Assembly: GCA_036513415.1 (NCBI GenBank)
Contig: DATBZA010000107.1
Span: 83,032-147,031 of the forward strand
Direction: 5' to 3'
Length of the DNA stretch: 64,000 nt
Source of the DNA: 40CM-4-68-19 sp036513415
GTDB taxonomy: Bacteria > Myxococcota > Myxococcia > Myxococcales > 40CM-4-68-19
In this document: piece by piece, positions 16,673 through 24,442 of the stretch
How the letters are laid out: every line of letters begins with the position of its first letter
Position numbering within the stretch: the stretch's first letter is position 1
Translations under genes and position numbers: made by a program
Notes under the pieces: model-generated
Database searches by the model: none
The model's input: the letters and a program-made list of their open reading frames with translations, nothing else
Told to the model about the DNA's origin: nothing

Positions 16673-17931
16673 TGACACCGTCACCGCATCCCAGCGCCCA
16701 GGACCTGTTGCGCGACCTCGCGCCGCAAGTGCTGGGCGTTGTCATCCGGCGGTTCCGCGACTTCGCCGCTTCGGAGGATGCGGTTCAGGAAGCCCTGATC
16801 GCGGCCGCGACGCAGTGGCCGCGCGAGGGCCTGCCCGAAAACCCGCGCGCCTGGCTGATCCAGGTCGCCTCGCGGCGCGTCGCCGATCATGTCCGCGCCG
16901 AGACCGCCCGCCGGCACCGCGAGGCGATCGTGGTCAGCCTGGTGCCCCCGGAGGAACAGCTCGCCCTGGCGGCGGATGAGGAGGACGCAACGGAGCGGGA
17001 CGACGCCCTTGACCTCCTCTTCATGTGTTGCCACCCGGTGCTCTCGTCAGCGTCCGCGATCGCGCTCACGCTGCGCGCCGTCGGTGGCTTGACGACCTTC
17101 GAGATTGCCAAGGCGTTCCTGGTGCCGGAAACGACGATGGCGCAGCGGATCAGCCGAGCGAAGCAGAGCATCAAGGTCTCAGGGGTGCCCTTCGAGATGC
17201 CTGGGGCCGAGGAGCGCGCCGCGCGCCTCGGCGCGGTGACGCACGTGCTGTATCTGATCTTCAGCGAGGGTTACACGGCAACCTCCGGCCCTGAGCTCCA
17301 CCGCAGCGACCTCTCGGGGGAGGCGATCCGCCTCACGCGCATGCTCCATCGTCTCGTTCCCGACGATGCCGAGGTCGCGGGCCTCCTCTCGCTCATGCTC
17401 CTGACCGACGCGCGGCGCGCCGCGCGAACCGGGCCGTCGGGCGAGCTCATCCCGCTCGACCAGCAGGACCGAACCCTGTGGGAACGGAGCGCAATCGCCG
17501 AGGGCGTGGCGCTGCTCACCGCGACCTTGTCACGGGGTTCGATCGGCCCGTATCAGGTGCAAGCGGCGATCGCGGCAGTGCACGACGAGGCTGCAAGCGC
17601 CGAGGACGCGGACTGGGCGCAGATCCTGGGGCTGTACGGCCTCTTGCAGCGCATGTCCGACAATCCGATGGTGACGCTCAACCACGCGATCGCGCTGGCG
17701 ATGGTCCACGGCCCGGCTGCGGGACTCGAGCGCCTCGACGCGCTCGCCAAGGACCCGCGCCTGCAGGGCCATCATCGCCTCGACGCGGTCCGTGCGCACC
17801 TCCTGGAGCGGGCCGGCGACCACGAGCGCGCGATCGCGCACTACCGGCGCGCAGCGGAGGGTACGACGAGCACCTCGGAGCGGAACTACCTTCTGATGCA
17901 CGCGGCACGGCTGAGCGAGACTCTGAAGTAG
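16672..17931 (+). CDS. ECF42-type RNA polymerase sigma factor with TPR-like C-terminal extension
   Basis: 419 residues. Region 2 (DFAASEDAVQEALIAAATQW, NPRAWLIQVASRR) and region 4 (LTLRAVGGLTTFEIAKAFLV, TTMAQRISRAKQSI) occupy the first 190 residues. A long helical extension (DUF6596/TPR-like, about 200-419) follows and carries the family blocks VLYLIFSEGYTA, NHAIALAMVHGP and ERNYLLMHAARL. ECF42 factors have no classical anti-sigma factor; the C-terminal extension is required for activity in studied examples. The DGPF protein encoded just upstream fits the family's usual gene context. Confidence 0.92.
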   Translation: MTPSPHPSAQDLLRDLAPQVLGVVIRRFRDFAASEDAVQEALIAAATQWPREGLPENPRAWLIQVASRRVADHVRAETARRHREAIVVSLVPPEEQLALAADEEDATERDDALDLLFMCCHPVLSSASAIALTLRAVGGLTTFEIAKAFLVPETTMAQRISRAKQSIKVSGVPFEMPGAEERAARLGAVTHVLYLIFSEGYTATSGPELHRSDLSGEAIRLTRMLHRLVPDDAEVAGLLSLMLLTDARRAARTGPSGELIPLDQQDRTLWERSAIAEGVALLTATLSRGSIGPYQVQAAIAAVHDEAASAEDADWAQILGLYGLLQRMSDNPMVTLNHAIALAMVHGPAAGLERLDALAKDPRLQGHHRLDAVRAHLLERAGDHERAIAHYRRAAEGTTSTSERNYLLMHAARLSETLK

Positions 17932-17981
17932 GGAATCACGTGAGCAAGACCGGCACGAAACTAGCGGATTGCCCCGGATGA

Positions 17982-18443
17982 ATGGATAACCAATGCGTGC
18001 CTAGCGAACGCGTTCTCGCTATCTGGAGCTTGATGGCGATCGTGGTGCCTCTTGCCGCCGGCCGACTCGGCCGGGGCAAGAGCAGCGTGGACCGTTACTT
18101 TTTCGGAAGCTGCGCACTACTGACGTTCTTGTTCATCCGCTTCGTGCCGCGAGGGACTCTCGATCCGGCCCTGGCGGCAGGTGCGACCTTCGCCTTCAGC
18201 GGATTGGTGGCACTTGTCTATCTGGCACTTTCCCCATTCGCGCGGCACGCAACGCTCGGCCTGCTGGTCCTGCTCGGGGTCGTCGACATCGCGGGGCTCG
18301 CGGCCGTCCACTTCAGTGCGCGCAGAGGCCTTGCCTATTTGCCCTTCTCGCTTCTCACCCTGGCGGTGACGGCTGTCGCAGGGTTCGCGGCGCTCTGGGT
18401 CATCGAGCGCTTCGGGTCAAAGGGCGCCGCCGGAATGCACTGA
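17982..18443 (+). CDS. Small polytopic membrane protein, unknown function
   Basis: 153 residues with four to five hydrophobic segments (around 10-26, 42-56, 66-86, 91-108 and 119-142). No recognised motif. ATG 17982 lies 50 bases after the sigma factor stop, so it may be the last gene of that transcript. Its 3' end overlaps the convergent carbonic anhydrase gene by 27 bases. Coding likelihood rests on the clean hydrophobic pattern and the lack of any competing frame. Confidence 0.6.
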   Translation: MDNQCVPSERVLAIWSLMAIVVPLAAGRLGRGKSSVDRYFFGSCALLTFLFIRFVPRGTLDPALAAGATFAFSGLVALVYLALSPFARHATLGLLVLLGVVDIAGLAAVHFSARRGLAYLPFSLLTLAVTAVAGFAALWVIERFGSKGAAGMH

Positions 18444-19091
18444 GGCGGGGCGCGTGAGGCGTTCGGCCTGGCGCTCGTCGAGCGGCACGAAGCGGTCCTG
18501 CTCGGGGTCGTAAGCGAGCACCTCCGCGTTGCCGATGTCGAACCAGAAGGCGTGCAGGCGCAGCCCGCTCTCCTTCTCGGCGCGCTCGACCACCGGGTAG
18601 GTGCGCAGGTGCTCGAGTTGGAGCAACACGTTTGCCTGCGAGAGCCGGTCCACGGCTTCCACCGCGGTGCGATCCGGAATGCGCTCGAGCGCGCGCTCCG
18701 CGTGCCGCAGCCAGGAGCGCAGGTGAGGGGCGGAAACGCTCTCGCGGCCGCGGAGAAGGCCGCTCATCGCGCCGCAGCTGGAGTGGCCGCAGACGATGAT
18801 GTCGCGCACCTCCAGCAGGCCCACCGCGAACTCGATGGCGGCGGCCTCCGACTCGTCGGCGACCGAAAGCCCGTCGGGGGCGGCGGGGGAGACGATGTTG
18901 CCCGGGTTGCGCACGACGAACAGATCTCCCGGCTCCGTCGAGGCGAACACGTTGATCGCAACCCGGCTATCCGAGCAGGCAATGAAGAGCACGTCGGGTT
19001 TCTGGCCCAGCGCGAGCCGCGCGAAGGTTTCGCGCGCGATGGGACGCACCCGATTGCGGAAGTCGACGATGCCCTGGACCAGTTTGCGCAT
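18417..19091 (-). CDS. Beta-class carbonic anhydrase
   Basis: 224 residues. It interconverts CO2 and bicarbonate. The zinc ligands are clear: Cys39 in ACSDSR, His103 and Cys106 in CGHSSCG, with the Asp41/Arg43 dyad that gates the active site. FVVRNPGNIV and the substrate-side motif around EAAAIEFAV are as in the family. No signal peptide, so it is cytoplasmic. It is monocistronic and convergent with the preceding gene, with a 27-base overlap. Possible roles are bicarbonate supply for carboxylases or pH control. Confidence 0.95.
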   Translation of the reverse strand: MRKLVQGIVDFRNRVRPIARETFARLALGQKPDVLFIACSDSRVAINVFASTEPGDLFVVRNPGNIVSPAAPDGLSVADESEAAAIEFAVGLLEVRDIIVCGHSSCGAMSGLLRGRESVSAPHLRSWLRHAERALERIPDRTAVEAVDRLSQANVLLQLEHLRTYPVVERAEKESGLRLHAFWFDIGNAEVLAYDPEQDRFVPLDERQAERLTRPASVHSGGAL

Positions 19092-19145
19092 TCCCTGGCT
19101 CCCTCAGACGACGCGCACCATACCAGCCCTTCGGCACCGATGTGC

Positions 19146-19448
19146 TCAGGCCTGCACCTTCGATGCGAGCAGATCGACATGCTCGATCTTGGGCGGCTCC
19201 GACAAGAGCTCGCCCGCGCGCTTCATCAGCGCGGCGGCGATGGGGCCGTTGAGGTGCGCCTTCCTACCCTTTTCGTCGGGAAACGCATCGAAAATGCCGA
19301 ACTCCGCGGGTCCGAAGCGCAGCGCGAACCACACAGGCGTCTGCGGCTCGGCCTGGGCGGCGGGAAGTGCTCCGGCGAGGAACTTCTCCAGCTCGCCTTC
19401 CTTGCCTGGCTTGGCGCGAAGACGAACGAACAGCGCGACCTTGGTCAT
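19146..19448 (-). CDS. ABM-like (antibiotic biosynthesis monooxygenase fold) small protein
   Basis: 100 residues. It begins MTKVALFVRLRAKPGKEGEL, the usual start of dimeric alpha/beta barrel ABM proteins such as YgiN. PVWFALRFGPAEFGIFDAF and HLNGPIAAALM fit the family. Members include quinol monooxygenases and many proteins of unknown activity. ATG 19448 is preceded by GAGGAGG. The frame remains open upstream to 19709 but that part is antisense to the divergent gene. It appears monocistronic. Confidence 0.85.
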   Translation of the reverse strand: MTKVALFVRLRAKPGKEGELEKFLAGALPAAQAEPQTPVWFALRFGPAEFGIFDAFPDEKGRKAHLNGPIAAALMKRAGELLSEPPKIEHVDLLASKVQA

Positions 19449-19521
19449 GGGTCCTCCTCGATGATGAGCGGTCGAGCCTAACCTGCAGGGGAGCGGCTGT
19501 CGCGGGGTTCCAGCGTACGGC

Positions 19522-19537
19522 GTGCACCGGATTGCAC
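19522..19537. promoter_or_regulatory. Palindrome in a divergent intergenic region
   Basis: GTGCA and TGCAC flank a six-base spacer between the ABM-like gene (minus) and the DUF4142 gene (plus). It is a possible operator serving both promoters; no regulator is adjacent. Confidence 0.2.
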
Positions 19538-19584
19538 CTCGCGGGATCGAGATGACGTTCCAGGAACATCCGGAGGTGATTGCC

Positions 19585-20280
19585 ATGAACTGGCAACGAT
19601 GGGCCGCGTCGGCGTTCGCCGCTCTTGTTCTGCCCGCATCCGCACAGACCGGAGGAGGCGCAGCCGGAACCGCGAATCCGCCAAAGACCTCTACCGATGC
19701 CACGGACAACCAGGAATCGCTGCGCGGGCCGATGCTCGTCTCCTTCCTCCATCAGGCGAACCTGCGCGAAATCGACATGGCCAGGTTGGTGAAAACGAAG
19801 AGTGATTCCCCGCAGATCACCCGCTTCGCCGACGAGCTGCTCGCCGATCACCAGGCGATGGACGACCAGCTGGTGACGTTTGCGAAAGATCGCGGCATCG
19901 ACCTGGAGGTCGTGCGTGCGCGCGTGCAGGCGGACGTCGAACAGCAGTGGGAAGAGCGGCGCACGAAGGCGGTCGGCAGCGCCACCGGCGAATGGGCGTT
20001 CACCGCGGAGCCCCGACTGGATCCGGAAGCCGCGCGGCTGGCGATGACCAAGTTCAAAGCGTCGCAGGACAAGCTCCGCACGCTCACGGGAGCGGCCTTC
20101 TCACGCGAGTTCGTGCAGGCGGTGATCGACGATCACCAGATGGTCATCGACCGGACCAGCCATGCCCTGGCGCGGATCAACGACCCGGAGGTGAAAGGGC
20201 TGGTCAGCAAGCTGCTGCCAGTCTTCAAGCGGCATCTGACCGAGGCCCAGAGACTGCAGGACAGGCTGTCGAAGTCCTAG
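19585..20280 (+). CDS. DUF4142-domain secreted protein
   Basis: 231 residues: a signal peptide ending ASAQT, a low-complexity Gly/Ala/Thr linker, then a DUF4142 helical bundle (ferritin-like four-helix fold, about 50-225). Helix signatures are SFLHQANLREIDMARL, FADELLADHQAMDDQL and FVQAVIDDHQMVIDR. DUF4142 proteins are predicted periplasmic proteins linked to stress or envelope maintenance; activity is not known. GGAGG lies eight bases before ATG 19585, which decides against the ATG at 19553. It is monocistronic and convergent with pncA. Confidence 0.85.
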   Translation: MNWQRWAASAFAALVLPASAQTGGGAAGTANPPKTSTDATDNQESLRGPMLVSFLHQANLREIDMARLVKTKSDSPQITRFADELLADHQAMDDQLVTFAKDRGIDLEVVRARVQADVEQQWEERRTKAVGSATGEWAFTAEPRLDPEAARLAMTKFKASQDKLRTLTGAAFSREFVQAVIDDHQMVIDRTSHALARINDPEVKGLVSKLLPVFKRHLTEAQRLQDRLSKS

Positions 20281-20282
20281 CT

Positions 20283-20912
20283 TCATTTCTCTTCGGGCGC
20301 GCGCACTTCGGTGCTCCGCACCACCTCGACACCTGCCGTGCGCATCTCCTCCACGGCCCGCGCGACGTCGCCCGGCTGCAGCTCGACGCCGCGGCTGCCG
20401 TCCTCGATCAGGACCGTCCGAAAGCCGAGCCGACGCGCATCCAGTGCGGTGAACTTCACGCAGTAATCCGTGGCGAGGCCGAGCACGTACACCGCCGTCG
20501 CCCCGCGTCCCTTCAGGTAGTCGCCCAAGCCGGTCGATTTGCGATGCCCGTTGTCGAAGAACCCGCTGTAACTGTCGATGCGGGGATCGGTCCCCTTGCG
20601 AAAGATCGTCTCGACGCGGTTCATCTCCAGGCCTGGAGCGAACGCGGCGCCGGCCGACCCTTGCACGCAGTGGTCGGGCCAGAGGACTTGCGGAAGGCCG
20701 GCCAGCTCGGCGAGCTCTCCTGGCTTCCGCCCGGGGTGCGTGGAGGCGAAGCTCCCATGTCCGGCGGGGTGCCAGTCTTGCGTCGCAACCACGAGCTTGA
20801 ACCCGGGCTGCAGCCGATTGGCCACCGGCACCACCTCGTTCCCGCGCGGGACCGCGAGTGCACCGCCGGGCAGGAAGTCGTTTTGGATGTCGACCAGGAT
20901 CAGGGTCCGCAT
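20283..20912 (-). CDS. pncA: Nicotinamidase / pyrazinamidase
   Basis: 209 residues of the isochorismatase-like fold. It deamidates nicotinamide to nicotinate for NAD salvage. The catalytic triad is Asp8 (LVDIQNDF), Lys106 (FRKGTD) and Cys151 (TDYCVKF). The metal site is Asp46, His48 and His52 in TQDWHPAGHGSF. WPDHCVQGSAGA is the family substrate motif. Length matches bacterial PncA. It is alone and convergent with the DUF4142 gene, with only two bases between stops. Confidence 0.95.
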   Translation of the reverse strand: MRTLILVDIQNDFLPGGALAVPRGNEVVPVANRLQPGFKLVVATQDWHPAGHGSFASTHPGRKPGELAELAGLPQVLWPDHCVQGSAGAAFAPGLEMNRVETIFRKGTDPRIDSYSGFFDNGHRKSTGLGDYLKGRGATAVYVLGLATDYCVKFTALDARRLGFRTVLIEDGSRGVELQPGDVARAVEEMRTAGVEVVRSTEVRAPEEK

Positions 20913-21244
20913 CTCGCCCTCGCACTTTCCTCATGCGACAGTATGCCCTCGAAGCGCCCCAACCGGTTGCCGACGAACCCGGCGAGCCAGCGACCGGAGC
21001 GGATGGGGTCGCGCCGCAAGAGTCGCCCTCGTCCAAACCGGACGACGGTACGCGCTCCCACGAAGGCGTCGCCGATTGACGCACCGCGGCCCGTCCCGGG
21101 ACGAGTTCAAAATGGAGCTGCCCTGACCAGAATGAGACCCCCTGGTCGCAGGGTGCGGGCCAACGCAGATCGTCAAGCGAGGAGAGGATGCTTTTCCAGC
21201 CGATCGCCGTGCCGCGCGGCGCCTCGGTTCGCTGCGCTGCAGGC
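20913..21244. other. 332-base stretch without a recognisable gene
   Basis: Between pncA and the S15 hydrolase, both on the minus strand. Open frames exist on both strands because of the GC content, but none has a good start site or a recognised motif. The part around 21110-21160 has a less GC-rich, mobile-element-like feel, but no terminal repeat or transposase piece could be identified. It presumably holds the pncA promoter and the 3' region of the hydrolase. Confidence 0.5.
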
Positions 21245-23059
21245 CTACCGGACCGGCACGTCCAGCTTGACGTGATCGATGCGGGTGACCGAGGGGACGC
21301 GGCTCGGAGAGATGTACGGGCTGTCCACATTGGTAATCTCGAGTTGGATCCGATCGCCCGCGTCCACTTGCCAGAGGTTGCCGTAGGTCGGAATCGTCAC
21401 CCGCTTGCTGCCGAACGGGACCAGTGGCGTGCCGGTGTCGAGCGTAGTCGTTCCGCGGGTGACCAGGTGCCGGGTGCCGTCCCCCTTCACGTCGAAGAGG
21501 CGCACGTCGAGCTGTACGCGATGGGCCGGCGTTTCCGCCCGTAGCGACACGACCGGCTGGCCCGCGATCAGATAAGGACCCGAGCCAAGCTCGTCCGCGG
21601 CCAGCTCGAACACGGCGACATCGCCGGGGATCACGTCGGGCGGGGGCGCGCAACGGTTCGGAACCAGCGGCTGGCACCCGGCAAAGACGAACGGATCGTA
21701 GAAGACGCCGCCCAGGTTTGCGGGATTGAACGTCAGGACCGCCGCGCCAGGCAGGTCGGCTTGCTGGGTCGAGGTCGCGAGCTGATCGTAGGTATCGACG
21801 CGGATCACGTCCCTGGCGGCATCGAAGGTGCCGTCCGGCCGGGTGATCGCGGCCAGCACGTCACAGCGAAGCTGCTTGGCCGGACTACCACAAGTTGTCG
21901 CTGGGGTGCCGATGTCCATCAGATAGAAGTCCAGCCAGGCAAAGATCAGCTGGAGGGCATGCTCGACCTCGGCCGGCTTGTTGGCCGCCCGGGGGTGTCC
22001 GATGTCGCCGAAGTACGAGGCGATCGGGTACTGCGGGTCGAGGGTCTTCAGCGTGCGATACATCCGCAGTGCTTCGGTCAGCGGGAAGAGGTCGTCGGTG
22101 AAGCCTTGGAGCTGGAAGATCGGGAGCTGTGCCCTGACTCCTACGTTGTCACCGACCCGGTTCCAGAACTCCTGCTGCCACCAGATCGATCGGTATCCGG
22201 CGATGCCGTCCACGAACCGGGCACCGATCGGCGGAGCGTTATCCGGCTCGAACCCGACCGCGTAGCCGTTCCAGATGAACAGGTAATCCGGATAGTTCGG
22301 GTACGGTCTCGCCGCCGATCTTCGAATGCCGCCGAGGAACAAGCCCTCGAGGAAGCTGAGCTTGTAGAACCCGGGGGGCTCGATGGAGTCGGTGGGTCGG
22401 CCGTTCGGCCGGAGCGAGTAGACGAGGTCCGTCCACGCCGCGATCGGAATCACCGTCCGGATGGTGACGGGCTTGCTTCCGGGACTGTTGAACGTCGGCA
22501 CCACCGCTGCCAGCCAGGACTGACCTCCGCCGTAGGACGCGCCCATCACCGCCACCGCCTGGGGATTCGCTTGCAGCCCCAGCTCCTGCGCGTCATCGAC
22601 GATCTGGCCGATCATGCTCCGGAGGTCCCTGACCTCGACGTCGCGATCCGCGAGGTTCACCTGACCCCAGGAATCGCCGAAGCCGCGCGCGGAGTAGCGG
22701 AGCACCAGATAGCCGCGGGCAGCGAGCCGATCGTCGTAGGAGGAATCGCTCCTCTTGCTCCCTCCATAGCCGTGCAGGTAGACGACCAGCGGATGGAGAC
22801 CGCTGCCGCCGGGAACGGTTACGGTCACGTCGAGCCGGGTGCCGTCGTCGCTCGCCAGGTAGCCGGAGCACTTCATCGGAGCCGTCGATGGTGTGCAGCT
22901 CAGGCCGATCGGCTCCGCTCCGGTGTAAGGGCCGCCGGTGGCGGTGGTGTCTGGACCGAAAGTCCGGAAGGGCGGCGGAGAATTCTGTGCTCGCGCTGGC
23001 TCGACGCAGATCGTTGCGGCCGCTAGAGCAGGGACGAAGACGCGAAGCGAACCTCGCAT
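21245..23059 (-). CDS. Secreted S15/CocE-type alpha/beta hydrolase
   Basis: 604 residues with a signal peptide (cleavage near EPARA-QN). An alpha/beta hydrolase domain (about 60-390) has the HGYGGSKRSD oxyanion loop, nucleophile Ser in MGASYGGGQS, an acid in QGFTDDLFP and His in FGDIGHPRA. A beta-rich C-terminal domain (about 440-604) resembles the jelly-roll domain of X-Pro dipeptidyl-peptidase/CocE proteins. Members hydrolyse peptides or esters; the substrate here is not predictable. Cys pairs in the C-terminal half suggest disulfides in an exported enzyme. The gene is monocistronic. Confidence 0.85.
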   Translation of the reverse strand: MRGSLRVFVPALAAATICVEPARAQNSPPPFRTFGPDTTATGGPYTGAEPIGLSCTPSTAPMKCSGYLASDDGTRLDVTVTVPGGSGLHPLVVYLHGYGGSKRSDSSYDDRLAARGYLVLRYSARGFGDSWGQVNLADRDVEVRDLRSMIGQIVDDAQELGLQANPQAVAVMGASYGGGQSWLAAVVPTFNSPGSKPVTIRTVIPIAAWTDLVYSLRPNGRPTDSIEPPGFYKLSFLEGLFLGGIRRSAARPYPNYPDYLFIWNGYAVGFEPDNAPPIGARFVDGIAGYRSIWWQQEFWNRVGDNVGVRAQLPIFQLQGFTDDLFPLTEALRMYRTLKTLDPQYPIASYFGDIGHPRAANKPAEVEHALQLIFAWLDFYLMDIGTPATTCGSPAKQLRCDVLAAITRPDGTFDAARDVIRVDTYDQLATSTQQADLPGAAVLTFNPANLGGVFYDPFVFAGCQPLVPNRCAPPPDVIPGDVAVFELAADELGSGPYLIAGQPVVSLRAETPAHRVQLDVRLFDVKGDGTRHLVTRGTTTLDTGTPLVPFGSKRVTIPTYGNLWQVDAGDRIQLEITNVDSPYISPSRVPSVTRIDHVKLDVPVR

Positions 23060-23124
23060 GAGGCTACGTTATTGCCCGCACGCCTCTGGGGCCTGCCCGC
23101 TCGCAGGGTCGCCTGGCACCGGGC

Positions 23125-23679
23125 TCATCTCCCCGACGACGCCCAGGGCGAGTTCGCAAGATGTAACAGGACGACCACCGCGCACACTGCGAACGGACGT
23201 CCGCCGAAGCTCCGGTCCCGGCGCGCGCGGACGATGTAGATCGCGCAGAAGACCGCGATGAATGCGAGCTCGAACCACCACCACCCGCGAGGCCACAGGC
23301 GCCAGAGGCCGAGGCCGACGTGCGCCGTCGCGTGCGGCCACAGGGCGAGGTCCGGAGGATGCATGAAGACGTCGAGGACAAAATGGGAGAACACCGCGAG
23401 ACCGGCCCAGAGGGCGACCGCGCGGCCGCGGCGAGCGAAAGCGAGCCCGAACAGGACCGACCAGAAGATCGACGCTGCCAGGGAGTGCGACCAGTCGATG
23501 AAGTCGAGCGAGAACCCTGGCGGCTGGCCGGGCGTCATCGTGACTCGCTCGATGCCGAGGAGCACGAAGATTCCGAACAGCACGTCGACGAAGCCGACCC
23601 CGAGAAGCAGCACCCATGTCGGAACGCGAGGCTCCGCCGCTTTCATTGCAAGGCCGGCCGCAAAATGGCCCGCGTACAT
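23125..23679 (-). CDS. Membrane protein with His/Asp-containing helices (YdjM/DUF457-like)
   Basis: 184 residues with five hydrophobic segments. It has HFAAGLAMKAAEP near the N terminus, DWSHSLAAS and FSHFVLDVFMHPPD. Conserved His and Asp in or near membrane helices recall the YdjM/DUF457 group often annotated as membrane-bound metal-dependent hydrolases, but the match is only partial. Its ATG overlaps the stop of the 31-codon gene before it (TGATG), making it the last gene of the SBP56 operon. Confidence 0.75.
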   Translation of the reverse strand: MYAGHFAAGLAMKAAEPRVPTWVLLLGVGFVDVLFGIFVLLGIERVTMTPGQPPGFSLDFIDWSHSLAASIFWSVLFGLAFARRGRAVALWAGLAVFSHFVLDVFMHPPDLALWPHATAHVGLGLWRLWPRGWWWFELAFIAVFCAIYIVRARRDRSFGGRPFAVCAVVVLLHLANSPWASSGR

Positions 23680-23774
23680 CAGGGTGTCCTGCGGGGCCGA
23701 TCGAGCCACGCCAGGATGGGAACGGGTACGAGGAAGCTGAGCAGACAGATCACCGCGAACCCGGCGCTGGTCAT
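23679..23774 (-). CDS. 31-residue single-span membrane peptide in the SBP56 operon
   Basis: 32 codons, ATG 23774 to TGA 23679. A GAGG ribosome site lies seven bases before the ATG. The peptide has a Gly/Ala-rich start, one hydrophobic span (FAVICLLSFLVPVPILAWL) and a basic tail, the typical make-up of small inner-membrane proteins. Its stop and the next start share an A (TGATG), and it begins nine bases after the stop of the His-rich membrane protein gene. Too short for ordinary gene calling; the ribosome site and coupling support translation. Possible role: an accessory subunit of one of the flanking membrane proteins. Confidence 0.6.
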   Translation of the reverse strand: MTSAGFAVICLLSFLVPVPILAWLDRPRRTP

Positions 23775-23782
23775 CGAACACC

Positions 23783-24442
23783 TCAGGTAAAGAGCGTGAA
23801 CAAACCCGCCGCCACGATCGCGACCGCCCAGATCAGGTCCAAATTGATCCAGGCGCGCCGCAGGATCGCGAGGCCCAGCTTCTCGTAGACGACGAGCGCG
23901 ATGGCGCCCATCACCACCAGCATCGCGAGCGTGTGCACGAGCACCGCCCCGGCGTCGCGTCCGAGCGAGGCGGCTGCGAGGCCCATGCCGTGAGCTGCGT
24001 GACCGTGGTGCCCGGTGTGTGCCTCCTCCGCTGCCACCGGAAAGGAGAGCAGGACCGGAAACAGCATCAGGCCGGCGCCGTGGGCCGTCGCCATCAGGAA
24101 CGACCAGACCGCCAGCTCGCCGGATCCCACGCGCATGCCCACCCAGCGGGGGTGGGCACGCGGCCGCAGGAACTTGAAGAGCCCGAAGAGGATCAGCACC
24201 ACCGCCCCCGCGGTGCGGAGCGCACGGGGTGGCACCAGGGTCTGGGCGCCTCCGACCAGCAGCACCACCAGGGCGATCGACGCGGCGTGGCCGAGCGCGA
24301 TGGGAAGCAGCGACTCCAGCACCGCCTTTCGCCGATTCTCTTGTAACCCCCGCGCCACCGCGAACAGCCACCCCATCCCCGGATTCAGGCCGTGGTACGC
24401 CCCGAGCAGCGAGAGCGCCAACCACGGCCAGCCCGGGTTCAT
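23783..24442 (-). CDS. Polytopic membrane protein with His-rich loop, NicO/LysE-like
   Basis: 219 residues with about six hydrophobic segments. The first helix has GAYHGLNPGMGWLFAV and the second LPIALGHAAS. Such H-G-x3-P and G-H helix motifs recall the NicO/RcnA and TauE branch of the LysE superfamily. A central loop EEAHTGHHGHAAHG is rich in His and could bind metal. A metal exporter or importer is a reasonable guess, not shown. The ATG overlaps the SBP56 stop (ATGA), which ties it to that enzyme; copper supply to, or removal from, it is one possible link. Confidence 0.75.
   Translation of the reverse strand: MNPGWPWLALSLLGAYHGLNPGMGWLFAVARGLQENRRKAVLESLLPIALGHAASIALVVLLVGGAQTLVPPRALRTAGAVVLILFGLFKFLRPRAHPRWVGMRVGSGELAVWSFLMATAHGAGLMLFPVLLSFPVAAEEAHTGHHGHAAHGMGLAAASLGRDAGAVLVHTLAMLVVMGAIALVVYEKLGLAILRRAWINLDLIWAVAIVAAGLFTLFT

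Noticed and set aside
20913..21244. Possible small gene or mobile element fragment
   Set aside because: No start site, motif, terminal repeat or transposase sequence could be recognised on either strand.
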